A program made the position numbers and the translations under genes. A DNA stretch of 64,000 nt, taken from Ensifer aridi (GTDB lineage Bacteria; Pseudomonadota; Alphaproteobacteria; Rhizobiales; Rhizobiaceae). The DNA lies in the NCBI RefSeq assembly GCF_002078505.1, contig NZ_LUAV01000012.1:267134-331133 (forward strand). Direction: 5' to 3'. Below the pieces are notes generated by a model. It made no database searches, was not told the origin of the DNA, and saw only the letters and a program-made list of their open reading frames with translations. Below, piece after piece: positions 44,575-52,684 of the stretch; position 1 is the stretch's first letter; the number at the start of each line of letters is the position of its first letter.

Positions 44575-45093
44575 ATGCGCCCAGCGGCAGAAATGAAGGA
44601 TTTCCGACGCGATTTGGTCAGCCTGCTGCCCAAGTTGCGCCGCTTCGCGATGACGCTGACGCGCAATGCCGCCGATGCCGACGACCTCGTCCAGGAGGCT
44701 TGCGAGCGCGCTATCGCGCGCAGCCACCTGTGGAATGGCGAGGGGCGGCTCGAAAGCTGGATTTACGCGATGACGCGCAATCTCTGGGTCGACGAGGTCC
44801 GCAAACGCAAGGTCCGCGGTGGTGGCGGGCTTATCGATATTCTGGAGCAGGACGAGCTGAATATCGAGGCGGCGGCCGAAAAGGCAGTCTACGCCAATCA
44901 GGTGCAGAAGATGATCCTCTCCATGCCGGAGGGGCTCGCCAGCGTGTTCCTGCTCGTCAATGTCGAGGGTCACAGCTATCGAGAGACGGCGGCAATCCTC
45001 GGCATTCCGATCGGCACGGTGATGAGCAGGTTGTCGACGGCGCGGCTCCGGCTTGCCGCCATGCTGTCCGAGAATACGGAAAGGAGGGCCTGA
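44575..45093 (+). CDS. ECF-type RNA polymerase sigma factor
   Basis: A 172-residue sigma-70-family ECF factor. Region 2 is NAADADDLVQEACERAI followed by WIYAMTRNLWVDEVRKRK; region 4 is LVNVEGHSYRETAAILGIPI with GTVMSRLSTARLRL. It is followed 3 bp later by a membrane anti-sigma factor. From memory of S. meliloti gene order it may correspond to one of its rpoE genes, but I cannot confirm which. The start ATG has GGAAGA upstream. Confidence 0.92.
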   Translation: MRPAAEMKDFRRDLVSLLPKLRRFAMTLTRNAADADDLVQEACERAIARSHLWNGEGRLESWIYAMTRNLWVDEVRKRKVRGGGGLIDILEQDELNIEAAAEKAVYANQVQKMILSMPEGLASVFLLVNVEGHSYRETAAILGIPIGTVMSRLSTARLRLAAMLSENTERRA

Positions 45094-45096
45094 CCG

Positions 45097-45930
45097 TTGC
45101 TGCAGACGAAGGGTCTAGCGCTTGAAGTGCGGTTGTCCGCCTATATCGACGGCGAACTGGGCGAGCCCGAAAAATCCGAACTCGACGCGCTCCTGGCGCG
45201 TGACGACGAGGCGAGAGCGCTGCTCGAGAAGCTGAAAGCGGGAAGTGCCTTTGGCAACAATGCCTTCGAGGACTTTCTTCATGACCCGGTTCCACTGGCG
45301 CTGGTGCGCCAGATCAAGCAGGGGTCCGGCATCAGCCCGAGGTCGGAGCGCGTCGCTACGGCCAATCTTCCGAGGCGAAGCGCCCACATGTGGCCCCGCA
45401 TCGCGGCCGCCTCCACTGTCCTCGTTCTGCTTGGCGGCGCCGCAGGCTTCATTCTTGGCAGCACGACCCGCATCGCCGAACCGATGCGCCAGGCCAATGA
45501 ACGCTCCTGGCTCGACGAGATTGCCGAGTACCATCGCGTCTATTCGCGCCAGAAGGAGCACCTCGTCGAGTTGCCGGCTTCCGAGGCGGACAAGATCAAA
45601 TCCTGGCTCGTTGCAAGCGTCGGCGTGACCTTCAATATCCCCGACTTGAGCCACAAGGGCTTGACCTTCGAGGGCGCCAGACTTCTGGTCGTCGAGGGCA
45701 AGCCCGTCGCGCAGCTCGTCTATCGCGATCGCGATCGCGAGGGCGAGGTCTTCGCCATCTGCTTCCTCAAGCAAGGCGACGGGCAGCAATCCGGCGAATT
45801 CGGCGAGACCATCCGCGGAGATTTGGGCTTCGTCTCCTGGCAGCGGAACGGCGCGTCCTTCGTGATGGTCGGGCCGTCTTCGAACGTCGCGCTGCAGGAC
45901 TTCGCTGAAACGGCGGCGGCCCTTATTTGA
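45097..45930 (+). CDS. Membrane anti-sigma factor
   Basis: A 277-residue anti-sigma factor. The N-terminal cytoplasmic part (LSAYIDGELGEPEKSELDAL) resembles the anti-sigma domain but lacks the His/Cys residues of zinc-binding ZAS domains. One membrane segment lies at about 101-122, and a C-terminal extracytoplasmic domain follows. The start is TTG, placed by AAGGAGG upstream within the end of the sigma gene; the tight spacing indicates translational coupling. The signal is unknown. Confidence 0.85.
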   Translation: MLQTKGLALEVRLSAYIDGELGEPEKSELDALLARDDEARALLEKLKAGSAFGNNAFEDFLHDPVPLALVRQIKQGSGISPRSERVATANLPRRSAHMWPRIAAASTVLVLLGGAAGFILGSTTRIAEPMRQANERSWLDEIAEYHRVYSRQKEHLVELPASEADKIKSWLVASVGVTFNIPDLSHKGLTFEGARLLVVEGKPVAQLVYRDRDREGEVFAICFLKQGDGQQSGEFGETIRGDLGFVSWQRNGASFVMVGPSSNVALQDFAETAAALI

Positions 45931-45949
45931 ATTGAAAGAGGCGCGGACT

Positions 45950-46086
45950 TTGCCCCTCATCCGGCCTGCGGGCTACCCGCTCCCCATTCTGATGGGGAGA
46001 AGGGACTCGCCGCACCCTCTCAGTCCCCTTTCCCCGCCTGCGGGGAGAGGGTTAGTCCTCGGGTTAAACCCGAGGAGAGGGGCAGC
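45950..46086. repeat. Composite repeat, copy 2 (inverted relative to 25097-25230)
   Basis: The same elements as copy 1 on the opposite strand: gcccctcat...ctccccattctgatggggag...tccccgcctgcgggga...gtcctcgggttaaacccgag...gaggggc. The two copies form a ~135 bp inverted repeat pair about 21 kb apart. It lies between the anti-sigma gene and the 3' end of leuA. Confidence 0.75.
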
Positions 46087-46112
46087 CTTGACTCACCGCG
46101 GCCATCAGGGCC

Positions 46113-47822
46113 TCATTTCCCCATCACCTCCAACACGCGGTTGGCGGCCGAGACGATCGCCTCCAATGACGCGGCGACGATGTTGGTGTTGATGCCGACA
46201 CCGAACAGCGTGCCGCCCGGATACTCGACCTCCACATAGGCGATCGCTGCGGCGTTCGAGCCGTGCTGCAGCGAGTGTTCGGAATAATCCGCCACCGAGA
46301 GCTCGATGCCGAGATAGATTGAGAGCGCGTTGATGAAGCCGTCGATCGGGCCGGTACCCTTGCCTTCGATGCGCTTGGTCTCGCCCCTGTCGGTGATCTC
46401 GGCGGCGACGACGCGCAGGCCCTTGTGCTCGCCCACCGGGTAGGTGTGGTGATCGACGAACTTGATGCGCGCGCCGGGCTGCTCGACATAGCGCTCGATG
46501 AAGCGCTGATGGATGCGTTTCGACGGCAGTTCCTTGCCTTCCTCGTCGGTGATGCGCTGGATGTCCTCGCGGAACTCGATCTGCAGGTTGCGCGGCAGGT
46601 TGATGCCGTAGTCCTCCTGCAGGATATAAGCGATGCCGCCCTTTCCCGACTGGGAGTTGATGCGGATGATCGCCTCGTAGCTGCGGCCCACGTCGCGCGG
46701 ATCGATCGGCAGATAGGGCACCTCCCAGATCGGCTTATTGGCCTGCTTTATCGCCTTCATGCCCTTGTTGATCGCATCCTGATGCGATCCGGAGAAAGCG
46801 GTGTAGACCAGCTCGCCGACGTAGGGATGCCGTTCCGGAATGACCATCTGGTTCGAATACTCGTAGACCTCCTTGATCCGCTCGATGTCCGAGCAGTCGA
46901 GCTTCGGATCGACGCCCTGGGTGAACATGTTCAGCGCCAGCGTCACGACGTCGACATTGCCCGTACGCTCGCCATTGCCGAAGAGCGTGCCTTCGACGCG
47001 ATCGGCTCCGGCCATGAGGCCGAGCTCGGTAGCGGCGATACCGGTGCCGCGGTCGTTGTGCGGATGCAGCGAGACCAGGAGGTTTTCGCGATTGTCGAGA
47101 TTGCGGCACATCCACTCGATCTGGTCGGCATAGACGTTCGGCGTCGCCATCTCCACCGTCGAGGGCAAGTTGATGATCAGCTTGTTGTCCGGCGTCGGCC
47201 TGACGATCTCGATAACCGCATTGCAGATCTCCAAGGCCACTTCGAGCTCGGTGCCGGTGAAGCTTTCCGGCGAATATTCGAAGCGATAGCCACCGCCGGC
47301 CTTCGCCGCCATATCGGTGATCATCTTGGCTGCATCGGTCGCGATCTGCTTGATGCCGGCCACATCCTTGCCGAACACGACACGGCGCTGCAGCTCGCTG
47401 GTCGAATTGTAGAAATGCACGATCGGCCTATGCGCACCCTCAAGCGCCTCGAAGGTGCGCGTGATCAGTTCCGGCCGGCACTGCACCAGTACCTGCAGCG
47501 ATACGTCGGCGGGCACGTTGCCCTCCTCGACGCACCAGCGGGCGAAGTCGAAGTCCGTCTGGGAGGCAGACGGGAAACCGATCTCGATTTCCTTGAAGCC
47601 CATGTCCACGAGCAAATGGAACATGCGCGCCTTGCGGTCGTGTCCCATCGGATCGACAAGCGCCTGGTTGCCGTCGCGCAGATCCACCGAGCACCAGATG
47701 GGCGCCTTGGTGATCGTCTTGGACGGCCAGGTACGGTCCGGCAGGGTGATCTGCGGATAGGGCTGATATTTCACAGCCGCCTCGGGCATGCCGACCTTGA
47801 TGGGATGCGATTTCACAATCAT
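46113..47822 (-). CDS. leuA: 2-isopropylmalate synthase
   Basis: A 569-residue long-form enzyme that condenses acetyl-CoA with 2-oxoisovalerate, the first committed step of leucine synthesis. The catalytic HMGL-like barrel has CSVDLRDGNQAL, SLHPHNDRGTG with metal-binding His, and GNGERTGN. The C-terminal LeuA dimer domain, which binds feedback leucine, ends the protein. A 165 nt leader with a Leu-rich peptide ORF and alternative hairpins separates it from the promoter, so expression probably responds to leucine supply. Confidence 0.95.
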   Translation of the reverse strand: MIVKSHPIKVGMPEAAVKYQPYPQITLPDRTWPSKTITKAPIWCSVDLRDGNQALVDPMGHDRKARMFHLLVDMGFKEIEIGFPSASQTDFDFARWCVEEGNVPADVSLQVLVQCRPELITRTFEALEGAHRPIVHFYNSTSELQRRVVFGKDVAGIKQIATDAAKMITDMAAKAGGGYRFEYSPESFTGTELEVALEICNAVIEIVRPTPDNKLIINLPSTVEMATPNVYADQIEWMCRNLDNRENLLVSLHPHNDRGTGIAATELGLMAGADRVEGTLFGNGERTGNVDVVTLALNMFTQGVDPKLDCSDIERIKEVYEYSNQMVIPERHPYVGELVYTAFSGSHQDAINKGMKAIKQANKPIWEVPYLPIDPRDVGRSYEAIIRINSQSGKGGIAYILQEDYGINLPRNLQIEFREDIQRITDEEGKELPSKRIHQRFIERYVEQPGARIKFVDHHTYPVGEHKGLRVVAAEITDRGETKRIEGKGTGPIDGFINALSIYLGIELSVADYSEHSLQHGSNAAAIAYVEVEYPGGTLFGVGINTNIVAASLEAIVSAANRVLEVMGK

Positions 47823-47838
47823 GTGCAGCTTCTCTTCG

Positions 47839-47919
47839 TCACTGGAGCGTAGCTTGCCGCATGCAATAGCCGATCATGAGGGATATTGCGATGGCCGATG
47901 CCGCCGGGAGCCACGCCAT
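47839..47919 (-). CDS. Possible second short upstream ORF before leuA
   Basis: Between the leader peptide and leuA an open frame of 26 codons starts ATG GCG TGG and encodes a small hydrophobic peptide (MAWLPAASAIAISLMIGYCM). It ends 16 bp before the leuA ATG. No clear ribosome site precedes it. It may be chance, or it may couple ribosome passage to leuA translation. Confidence 0.2.
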   Translation of the reverse strand: MAWLPAASAIAISLMIGYCMRQATLQ

Positions 47920-47944
47920 TTGTTTAAGCGTTTTTTGGGATTTC

Positions 47945-48001
47945 GAGGAGCATGTGCCGGCAAGGCTTTTCGGCCGCCGGGCGCTCCTCAGCGAACCCGG
48001 C
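47945..48001 (-). promoter_or_regulatory. Mutually exclusive hairpins in the leuA leader
   Basis: On the minus strand two overlapping hairpins can form after the Leu codons. Hairpin A (47976-48001) has arms GCCGGG/CCCGGC with inner CGCT/AGCG. Hairpin B (47945-47989) has arms GAGGAGC/GCTCCTC, inner CCGGC/GCCGG and GGC-CGAAAA-GCC. In addition TCGGCC in the Leu-codon region can pair with GGCCGA in B. This is the logic of an attenuator, but B is followed by GAAATCCCAAAAAA, not by a T-run. Confidence 0.6.
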
Positions 48002-48113
48002 AACCGCGAATAAGGCCGAGAAGAAGAAGCGAGGCGAAGGCGCGCGAAGGGGCACGATTGTCATCGTGTCCGGAGAAGATCGCAGCGATCTTGGGTGCGT
48101 TCGCCTGAGTCAT
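47988..48113 (-). CDS. leuL: Leucine-rich leader peptide of leuA
   Basis: A 41-codon ORF starting ATG ACT CAG and ending TGA. Codons 29-32 are four consecutive Leu (CTT CTT CTT CTC at 48018-48029), with a fifth at codon 34 (LLLLGLI). No Shine-Dalgarno is present; instead the predicted -10 box ends 9 bp before the ATG, so the mRNA should begin at or next to AUG. Ribosome stalling at the Leu run when leucyl-tRNA is scarce would choose between the downstream hairpins. Homologous leu leaders may already be predicted in Rhizobiales. Confidence 0.75.
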   Translation of the reverse strand: MTQANAPKIAAIFSGHDDNRAPSRAFASLLLLGLIRGCRVR

Positions 48114-48122
48114 GGGGAAAGC

Positions 48123-48151
48123 CTATACACGGCTTCACATGCCGGGGCAAG
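48123..48151 (-). promoter_or_regulatory. Promoter of the leuL-leuA transcript
   Basis: On the minus strand CTTGCC (48146-48151), a 17 bp spacer and GTATAG (48123-48128) resemble the alphaproteobacterial CTTGAC-N17-CTATAT consensus. Nine bases separate the -10 box from the leuL ATG, the same arrangement as at trpL. Confidence 0.6.
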
Positions 48152-48188
48152 GTAGGTGACCCGCGGATATTTGCGCCGCCTCAAGTCA

Positions 48189-48215
48189 AAGGGCACCGGC
48201 GCGACCGGTGCCCTT
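48189..48215 (-). terminator. Terminator of clpP
   Basis: A perfect 11 bp stem aagggcaccgg/ccggtgccctt with a 5 nt loop lies just downstream of the clpP stop on its strand. It is followed by TTGACTT, a short U-rich tail. Confidence 0.8.
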
Positions 48216-48226
48216 GAGGCTCGATG

Positions 48227-48814
48227 TCAGATGTCCGCGATGGACGTGATGATCCGCGAGACAAGGCCGTAGGCCTTGGCCTCTTCTGCTCCGAGCCAGT
48301 AGTCGCGATCCGTGTCCTTGGCGATCTTCTCGACGGGCTGGCCGGTCGCTTCGGAGAAAATGCGGTTCAGACGCTCATTCATTTTGATGATCTCGCGCGC
48401 CTGGATCTCGATGTCGGATGCCATGCCGCGCGTGCCGCCCGACGGTTGGTGCAGCAGGAAACGGGTATTCGGCAGGCAGACGCGCCGCTCCTTCGGCGGT
48501 GCGACATAGATGAGCGCGCCCGCGGACGCAACCCAACCGGTGCCGATCGTCCAGACCTTCGGCTTCACGAACTTGATCATGTCGTGGATGCTGTCGCCGG
48601 ATTCGACATGGCCTCCGGGCGAGTTGACGAAGATGCGGATATCGTCGTCGCTGGCCGCGGAAAGTGCCACGAGCTGCGAGCAGACCTTCTGCGCCAGTTC
48701 CTGGTTGATCGTTCCGTAGATGAAGATCGAACGCGACTTGAAAAGATTCGCCTCCGTTTCCTTGCCGAGCGGCAATTCGGCCTTTTTTTCTTCCTGTTCG
48801 TCGTCGTTCCGCAT
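48227..48814 (-). CDS. clpP: ClpP-type serine protease, paralogue not linked to clpX
   Basis: A 195-residue ClpP subunit. Catalytic Ser is in [10 protein letters not shown], His in FLLHQPSGG and Asp in AKDTDRDYW, so the triad is complete. Compared with housekeeping ClpP, the Ser motif GQAASMGA is altered and the N-terminus begins with a Glu/Asp/Lys-rich stretch. Rhizobiales carry several clpP paralogues, and neither clpX nor tig is adjacent here. I choose ATG 48814 because GAGGAG lies 9 bp upstream; upstream in-frame ATG 48829 and TTG 48832 are alternatives. Confidence 0.9.
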   Translation of the reverse strand: MRNDDEQEEKKAELPLGKETEANLFKSRSIFIYGTINQELAQKVCSQLVALSAASDDDIRIFVNSPGGHVESGDSIHDMIKFVKPKVWTIGTGWVASAGALIYVAPPKERRVCLPNTRFLLHQPSGGTRGMASDIEIQAREIIKMNERLNRIFSEATGQPVEKIAKDTDRDYWLGAEEAKAYGLVSRIITSIADI

Positions 48815-49126
48815 TCTCGGACTCCTCATCAAATGCCTTCGAAGTCAGATAATGCGACTCGGCAGCGAAAACAATGCAAACGGAAGGCGAAGAAAGGTTC
48901 GAACGGCCGGCGCTTTCGCCATGGTAAATGCGAAAGACCGCCAAATGCCGTATGGACAGACCAGCAAAGCTCAATAAGATCAACGGGTCATCGAAGCGAA
49001 AGCGCAAGCTGCAAACGCCTGCGAACCGCTTTTGACCGCGAGAAATAGTTCACGAACCGGCATGATCCCGAACCGTGATCCAGAAGGCAGCCCGCCTCCC
49101 GGGCCTTCCGACCAGTGGGGACCAGA
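48815..49126. other. Gap between divergent clpP and hupE genes
   Basis: A 312 bp region with the two divergent promoters. I see no gene and no strong hairpin. I looked for a cobalamin riboswitch, often found before hupE/ureJ genes, and did not recognise one. Confidence 0.4.
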
Positions 49127-49705
49127 ATGAAGAAACAGATCCTTATCACCGCAACGGCACTCGGCGCGTCCGCCGCACCCGCCTTCGCCCATATCAGTCC
49201 CGCCGAACACGGCTCCCTGATGGCTGGCCTTTCCCATCCGCTTTTCGGCGCCGACCACGTGCTGGCGATGATTGCCGTTGGGCTCTGGGCCGCCCAGATC
49301 GGCGGGCGGTCGCTGTGGACCGTGCCGGCTGCCTTTATCGCAATTATGGCGCTCGGCTTCGCCCTTGCCGTCGCGGGCGCTCCCCTGCCCTTCGTCGAGC
49401 CGGCGATCCTCGCCTCGGTGGTCGTGCTCGGGCTTGTCGTCGCGATGGCCGCCCGGCTCGACGGGACGGCGGCCACGGCCGTGGTCGCGGTCTTCGCGCT
49501 CTTTCATGGCCATGCCCATGGCGGGGAGCTGGGAACGGCTGGCGCCTGGTCCTTTGCCGCAGGCTTCATGACCGCGACCGCTCTTCTGCACATTGCGGGT
49601 GTCAGCCTTGGCGTCGGCCTCGCCCGATTTTCGGGCCGAGACATCTTCGCTCGCATTCTCGGTGCTGCGACCGCGGTGGCCGGCGCGGCGTTGATCTTCG
49701 GCTGA
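49127..49705 (+). CDS. HupE/UreJ family membrane protein
   Basis: A 192-residue membrane protein. It has an N-terminal signal-like segment ending in APAFAH, then the family signature HPLFGADHVLAMIAVGLWAAQ and a His-rich loop ALFHGHAHGGE, within about 6 membrane segments. HupE/UreJ proteins are secondary nickel or cobalt transporters. No urease or hydrogenase genes are near. GGGGA precedes the ATG. Confidence 0.9.
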   Translation: MKKQILITATALGASAAPAFAHISPAEHGSLMAGLSHPLFGADHVLAMIAVGLWAAQIGGRSLWTVPAAFIAIMALGFALAVAGAPLPFVEPAILASVVVLGLVVAMAARLDGTAATAVVAVFALFHGHAHGGELGTAGAWSFAAGFMTATALLHIAGVSLGVGLARFSGRDIFARILGAATAVAGAALIFG

Positions 49706-49767
49706 TCACGCGGAAGCTAATCGAAGGGGCGGTGGCAAGCCCCTGCCCCTTCACAAAGGAAATCCCG

Positions 49768-50250
49768 ATGATACTGGTCCGTTCCGCCCTTCCGGATGAG
49801 GCGGACGCTCTCGCTCAAATCGGTCTTGCGGCATGGCGCAAGGGCATAAAGCCGCTTGTACCGGTGCATGTTGCGGTGAAGATCGGACAAAGCAATCCGT
49901 TCCTGCCGTTCGTGCAAGAACTGAGTTCTCGCGTTCTGGTCGCTGAAATCGACGGAGAACCCGCCGGCCTCGGCGCCTGCGAGCATGCTGACGACACCAT
50001 CAGCGACGTCTGGGTGGCTCCCGCCTTCGAAGGACGGGGCGCCGCGTCGGCCCTCATAAGGGCGCTCGAATCTCAAATCGCCGATCGGGGATACACGGAA
50101 GCTCGAATTCACGTGGCGGCAGCGAATGAACGGGCGCTTCGGCTCTATCAGCATCTCGGCTACCGAATGCTCTGGAGGAAGGTCGCCTTTGATCCCATAC
50201 TCGAAACCGACCTCGAAAAGATCGGCCTGTCCAAAGCACTTTTAGCCTGA
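49768..50250 (+). CDS. GNAT family N-acetyltransferase
   Basis: A 160-residue GNAT acetyltransferase with the acetyl-CoA motif VWVAPAFEGRGAASALIRAL and AANERALRLYQHLGYR. AAAGGAA lies before the ATG. It is 62 bp downstream of the HupE gene, in the same orientation. The substrate is unknown. Confidence 0.88.
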   Translation: MILVRSALPDEADALAQIGLAAWRKGIKPLVPVHVAVKIGQSNPFLPFVQELSSRVLVAEIDGEPAGLGACEHADDTISDVWVAPAFEGRGAASALIRALESQIADRGYTEARIHVAAANERALRLYQHLGYRMLWRKVAFDPILETDLEKIGLSKALLA

Positions 50251-50272
50251 TGGTGAGACACCGCCTTGCTCA

Positions 50273-51093
50273 TCATCCCCAGGTCAGCGGATCCAGCCGC
50301 AGATAGAAGGCGAGCCGGCCTTCGTCCGGATTGGAGATGCCGTGAATGTCGAAAAGGCAGTCCCGAGCCGCCTGCGCGTCGCCCGGTGCGGTCCAGCTTT
50401 CCCGGGCATTTCCCAGAAGAAGCGAAAAATCGACATAGCGATCCGCGGTTCCGAGGCGGCCAAGATCGATGATCCCCGTGCAGCGATGTGTTTCCGGATC
50501 GATCATGAAGTTTGGCAGACACGCATCGCCATGGCAGATCGCGAGGTCGCCGGGCTCCTCCGCCAGGCGCTTCGGCAACTCGGTCCTGAGCGCCGCAAGC
50601 AGCTCGCTCGCCCGAACGTTCAGATCTCGGGGGCGAGGAAGTCCAGGTTGACTGCATCGCGGGCGACAACGTCGGCGGCACGGTCGAACATCGAAGCGAG
50701 GCGCCGCTCGAAGGGGCACGCTTCCGCTGGCAATTCGTGCAGCGCCTTCAACTGCCGCGCGATCGACGGCCATGCTTTCTTGAGGTCGGGGGCGGCGAGC
50801 TCGCTTGCCGGCACGCCCGGAATGGCCCTGAGCACGAGACATGCCGCATGCTCTGCCGCGATCCAGTCGTAAACGACTGGCGAGACTATGCGGAACGCCG
50901 CAAGCCACGCAATACGATCACGCTCCCCCTCGAGCAGTGCCGCGGCCTTGCCGCTCGCAATTTTGGCATAGGCGGCACCGTCGCTACGGCGATAAACGCG
51001 ATCGCCGGATTCGCCATGGCGAATCGGCGTCCACTCCCTACCCACGGGTGGCGTCGGGAGCAGCCTTTCGGCGGCAAGATCTCGCTCGCTCAT
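50273..51093 (-). pseudogene. aph: Aminoglycoside 3'-phosphotransferase-like gene broken by a frameshift
   Basis: Two frames together give one ~273-residue APH(3')-type kinase. The first (51093 down to about 50630) has the N-lobe start MSERDLAAERLLPTPP and the nucleotide-binding region. The second has the catalytic loop CHGDACLPNFMID and the metal motif IIDLGRLGTADRYVD. The break maps to a run of five G (50629-50633; C on the coding strand). One more C restores FLAPRDLNVRASELLAALR without a stop. It is therefore a recent 1-nt contraction or a sequencing error. Most likely not translated in full as given. Confidence 0.85.
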
Positions 51094-51116
51094 GAAAGCG
51101 GCCTAGGCAAGCGCCA

Positions 51117-51581
51117 TCACCCGCGGCCGCGATAGGTCGGCACACCTTGGTCCGGCAACCAGACGCCTTCGGGCGGATTGCCCGTCTGCCAGAAGACGTC
51201 GATAGGGATGCCGCCGCGCGGATACCAATAGGCACCGATCCGCAGCCACTTCGGCGAAAGCAGCGACACCAGCCGCTTGGCGATTTCGATCGTGCAATCC
51301 TCGTGGAAAGCGCCGTGGTTGCGGAAGGAATGCAGAAACAGCTTGAGCGACTTCGATTCGACCAACCAACCATCCGGCACATAGTCGATGACGATGTGGG
51401 CGAAGTCCGGCTGTCCGGTCATCGGGCAGAGAGAAGTGAATTCCGGGGCGGTGAAGCGGACGACGAAACCCGTGCCGGCGTGGCTGCTCGGAACCCTTTC
51501 GAGCACCGCCTCCTCCGGGCTTTGCGGCAGATCGACCTTTGCCCCGAGCTGTGAAAGTCCTGATACGTCTGTCTTCGTCAT
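51117..51581 (-). CDS. queF: NADPH-dependent 7-cyano-7-deazaguanine reductase
   Basis: A 154-residue short-form QueF that reduces preQ0 to preQ1 in queuosine synthesis. Motifs: the catalytic Cys in [14 protein letters not shown], the NADPH-binding [16 protein letters not shown] and FHEDCTIEI. The ATG overlaps the stop of the upstream CDF gene (ATGA), so the two are cotranscribed. No other que genes are near. Confidence 0.95.
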   Translation of the reverse strand: MTKTDVSGLSQLGAKVDLPQSPEEAVLERVPSSHAGTGFVVRFTAPEFTSLCPMTGQPDFAHIVIDYVPDGWLVESKSLKLFLHSFRNHGAFHEDCTIEIAKRLVSLLSPKWLRIGAYWYPRGGIPIDVFWQTGNPPEGVWLPDQGVPTYRGRG

Positions 51582-52501
51582 TTCCGTGATGCTCCACTGC
51601 TGACCTTGACGCGCACACCGTGCGCCTTTTCGCCTTCCGGCTCGACATGGATGGCGATCCTCGCGCCCGGATGAACGGCGCGGATGGCGTCCTCTATGCG
51701 GTCGCATATATCATGCGCATCGCCCACCGGCATCGCCTCCGGCACGACCATGTGAAAGTCCACGAAAGTCGCAGGCCCCGCCTGCCGCGTCTTGAGGTCA
51801 TGAACGCCCAGCGATCCGCCGGCATTAGCGGCGATCGCCTGCTTGATCGCCTCTTCCTCCTCCGCCGGGACGGCCTTGTCCATCAGCCCGTCGATCGAAC
51901 GCGAGATCACTTTCCAGCCCTGCAACAGGATATTGCCGGCGACGACAATCGCGAGCAGAGGGTCAAGCACTGCGTAGCCGGTGGCGATGGCAAGAAGAAG
52001 GCCGACGAGCACGCCAGCGGAGGTTACGACGTCAGAGAGAATATGATGCCCATCGGCGCTCAGGGCCGGAGAGCGATGCACCCTTCCCGACCGGATCAGC
52101 ACATAGGCCCAGATCGCGTTGACAATGCCGGCGCCGAAATTGATCGCAAGACCGAGGGCCGGTGCGTTCAAGAGCCGCGGCGCCATCATCTCGGGTATCG
52201 CCTCACTTAGGATCAGCAGTGCGGCCACAACAATCAGCACGCCTTCGATGACGGCGGAAAAATACTCCGCCTTGTGATGCCCGAACGGGTGACCGGCATC
52301 GGCAGGCTTCGCCGCGTAGCCGATCATCGCATAAGCGATTACCGCGGCAATCACATTGACGATCGACTCCAGCCCATCCGACAACAGCGCCACGGAACCG
52401 GTCACCCACCAGGCGAGCATCTTCAGCGCCATCACACCGAGCGATAGCGGTATGCCCCAGAAGGCGAGCCTCAGGACTGTTCGATTGTCGGACGCGGTCA
52501 T
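51578..52501 (-). CDS. Cation diffusion facilitator (CDF) transporter
   Basis: A 307-residue CDF family efflux protein with about six membrane segments. The metal-site residues are in [12 protein letters not shown] and [14 protein letters not shown], the second pair in [14 protein letters not shown], and a cytoplasmic C-terminal domain lies at about 205-305. Substrates of the family are Zn, Fe, Co, Cd, Ni or Mn; the specificity is unknown. I prefer ATG 52501 (AGGA 7 bp upstream) over ATG 52507. Overlaps queF. Confidence 0.9.
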   Translation of the reverse strand: MTASDNRTVLRLAFWGIPLSLGVMALKMLAWWVTGSVALLSDGLESIVNVIAAVIAYAMIGYAAKPADAGHPFGHHKAEYFSAVIEGVLIVVAALLILSEAIPEMMAPRLLNAPALGLAINFGAGIVNAIWAYVLIRSGRVHRSPALSADGHHILSDVVTSAGVLVGLLLAIATGYAVLDPLLAIVVAGNILLQGWKVISRSIDGLMDKAVPAEEEEAIKQAIAANAGGSLGVHDLKTRQAGPATFVDFHMVVPEAMPVGDAHDICDRIEDAIRAVHPGARIAIHVEPEGEKAHGVRVKVSSGASRK

Positions 52502-52555
52502 CTTCATTCCTCGTGCAGATGCAAACGAGTTGCAAATGCATGCCCATTCAAACGC

Positions 52556-52592
52556 AAAACCGCCCGCGCGGGTTTTCGCGCAGGCGGATTTT
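52556..52592 (-). terminator. Terminator downstream of trpE(G)
   Basis: On the minus strand CGCCTGCGCG-aaaacc-CGCGCGGGCG is followed by GTTTTGCGTTT. It lies about 95 bp after the trpE(G) stop; the plus strand also has a short T-run (ggatttt). Confidence 0.7.
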
Positions 52593-52684
52593 CGTGAACC
52601 ATATGGGCAATAACGACCGTCTTGTCAAAGGGGCTTGTCGCCGATCTGCATTCTCGTTCCCGCAAGCAGCCGTGAAGCCAGGTG

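Noticed and set aside
46425..47852. A 475-codon plus-strand frame
   Set aside because: Antisense to leuA.
47929..47990. A T-run (gttttttggg) next to the leuA leader hairpin, considered as the attenuator terminator
   Set aside because: On the leuA-coding strand this is an A-run after the hairpin, so it cannot be an intrinsic terminator for leuA transcription.
48815..49126. Cobalamin or nickel riboswitch before hupE
   Set aside because: No B12-box-like sequence or supporting multi-stem structure was recognised.
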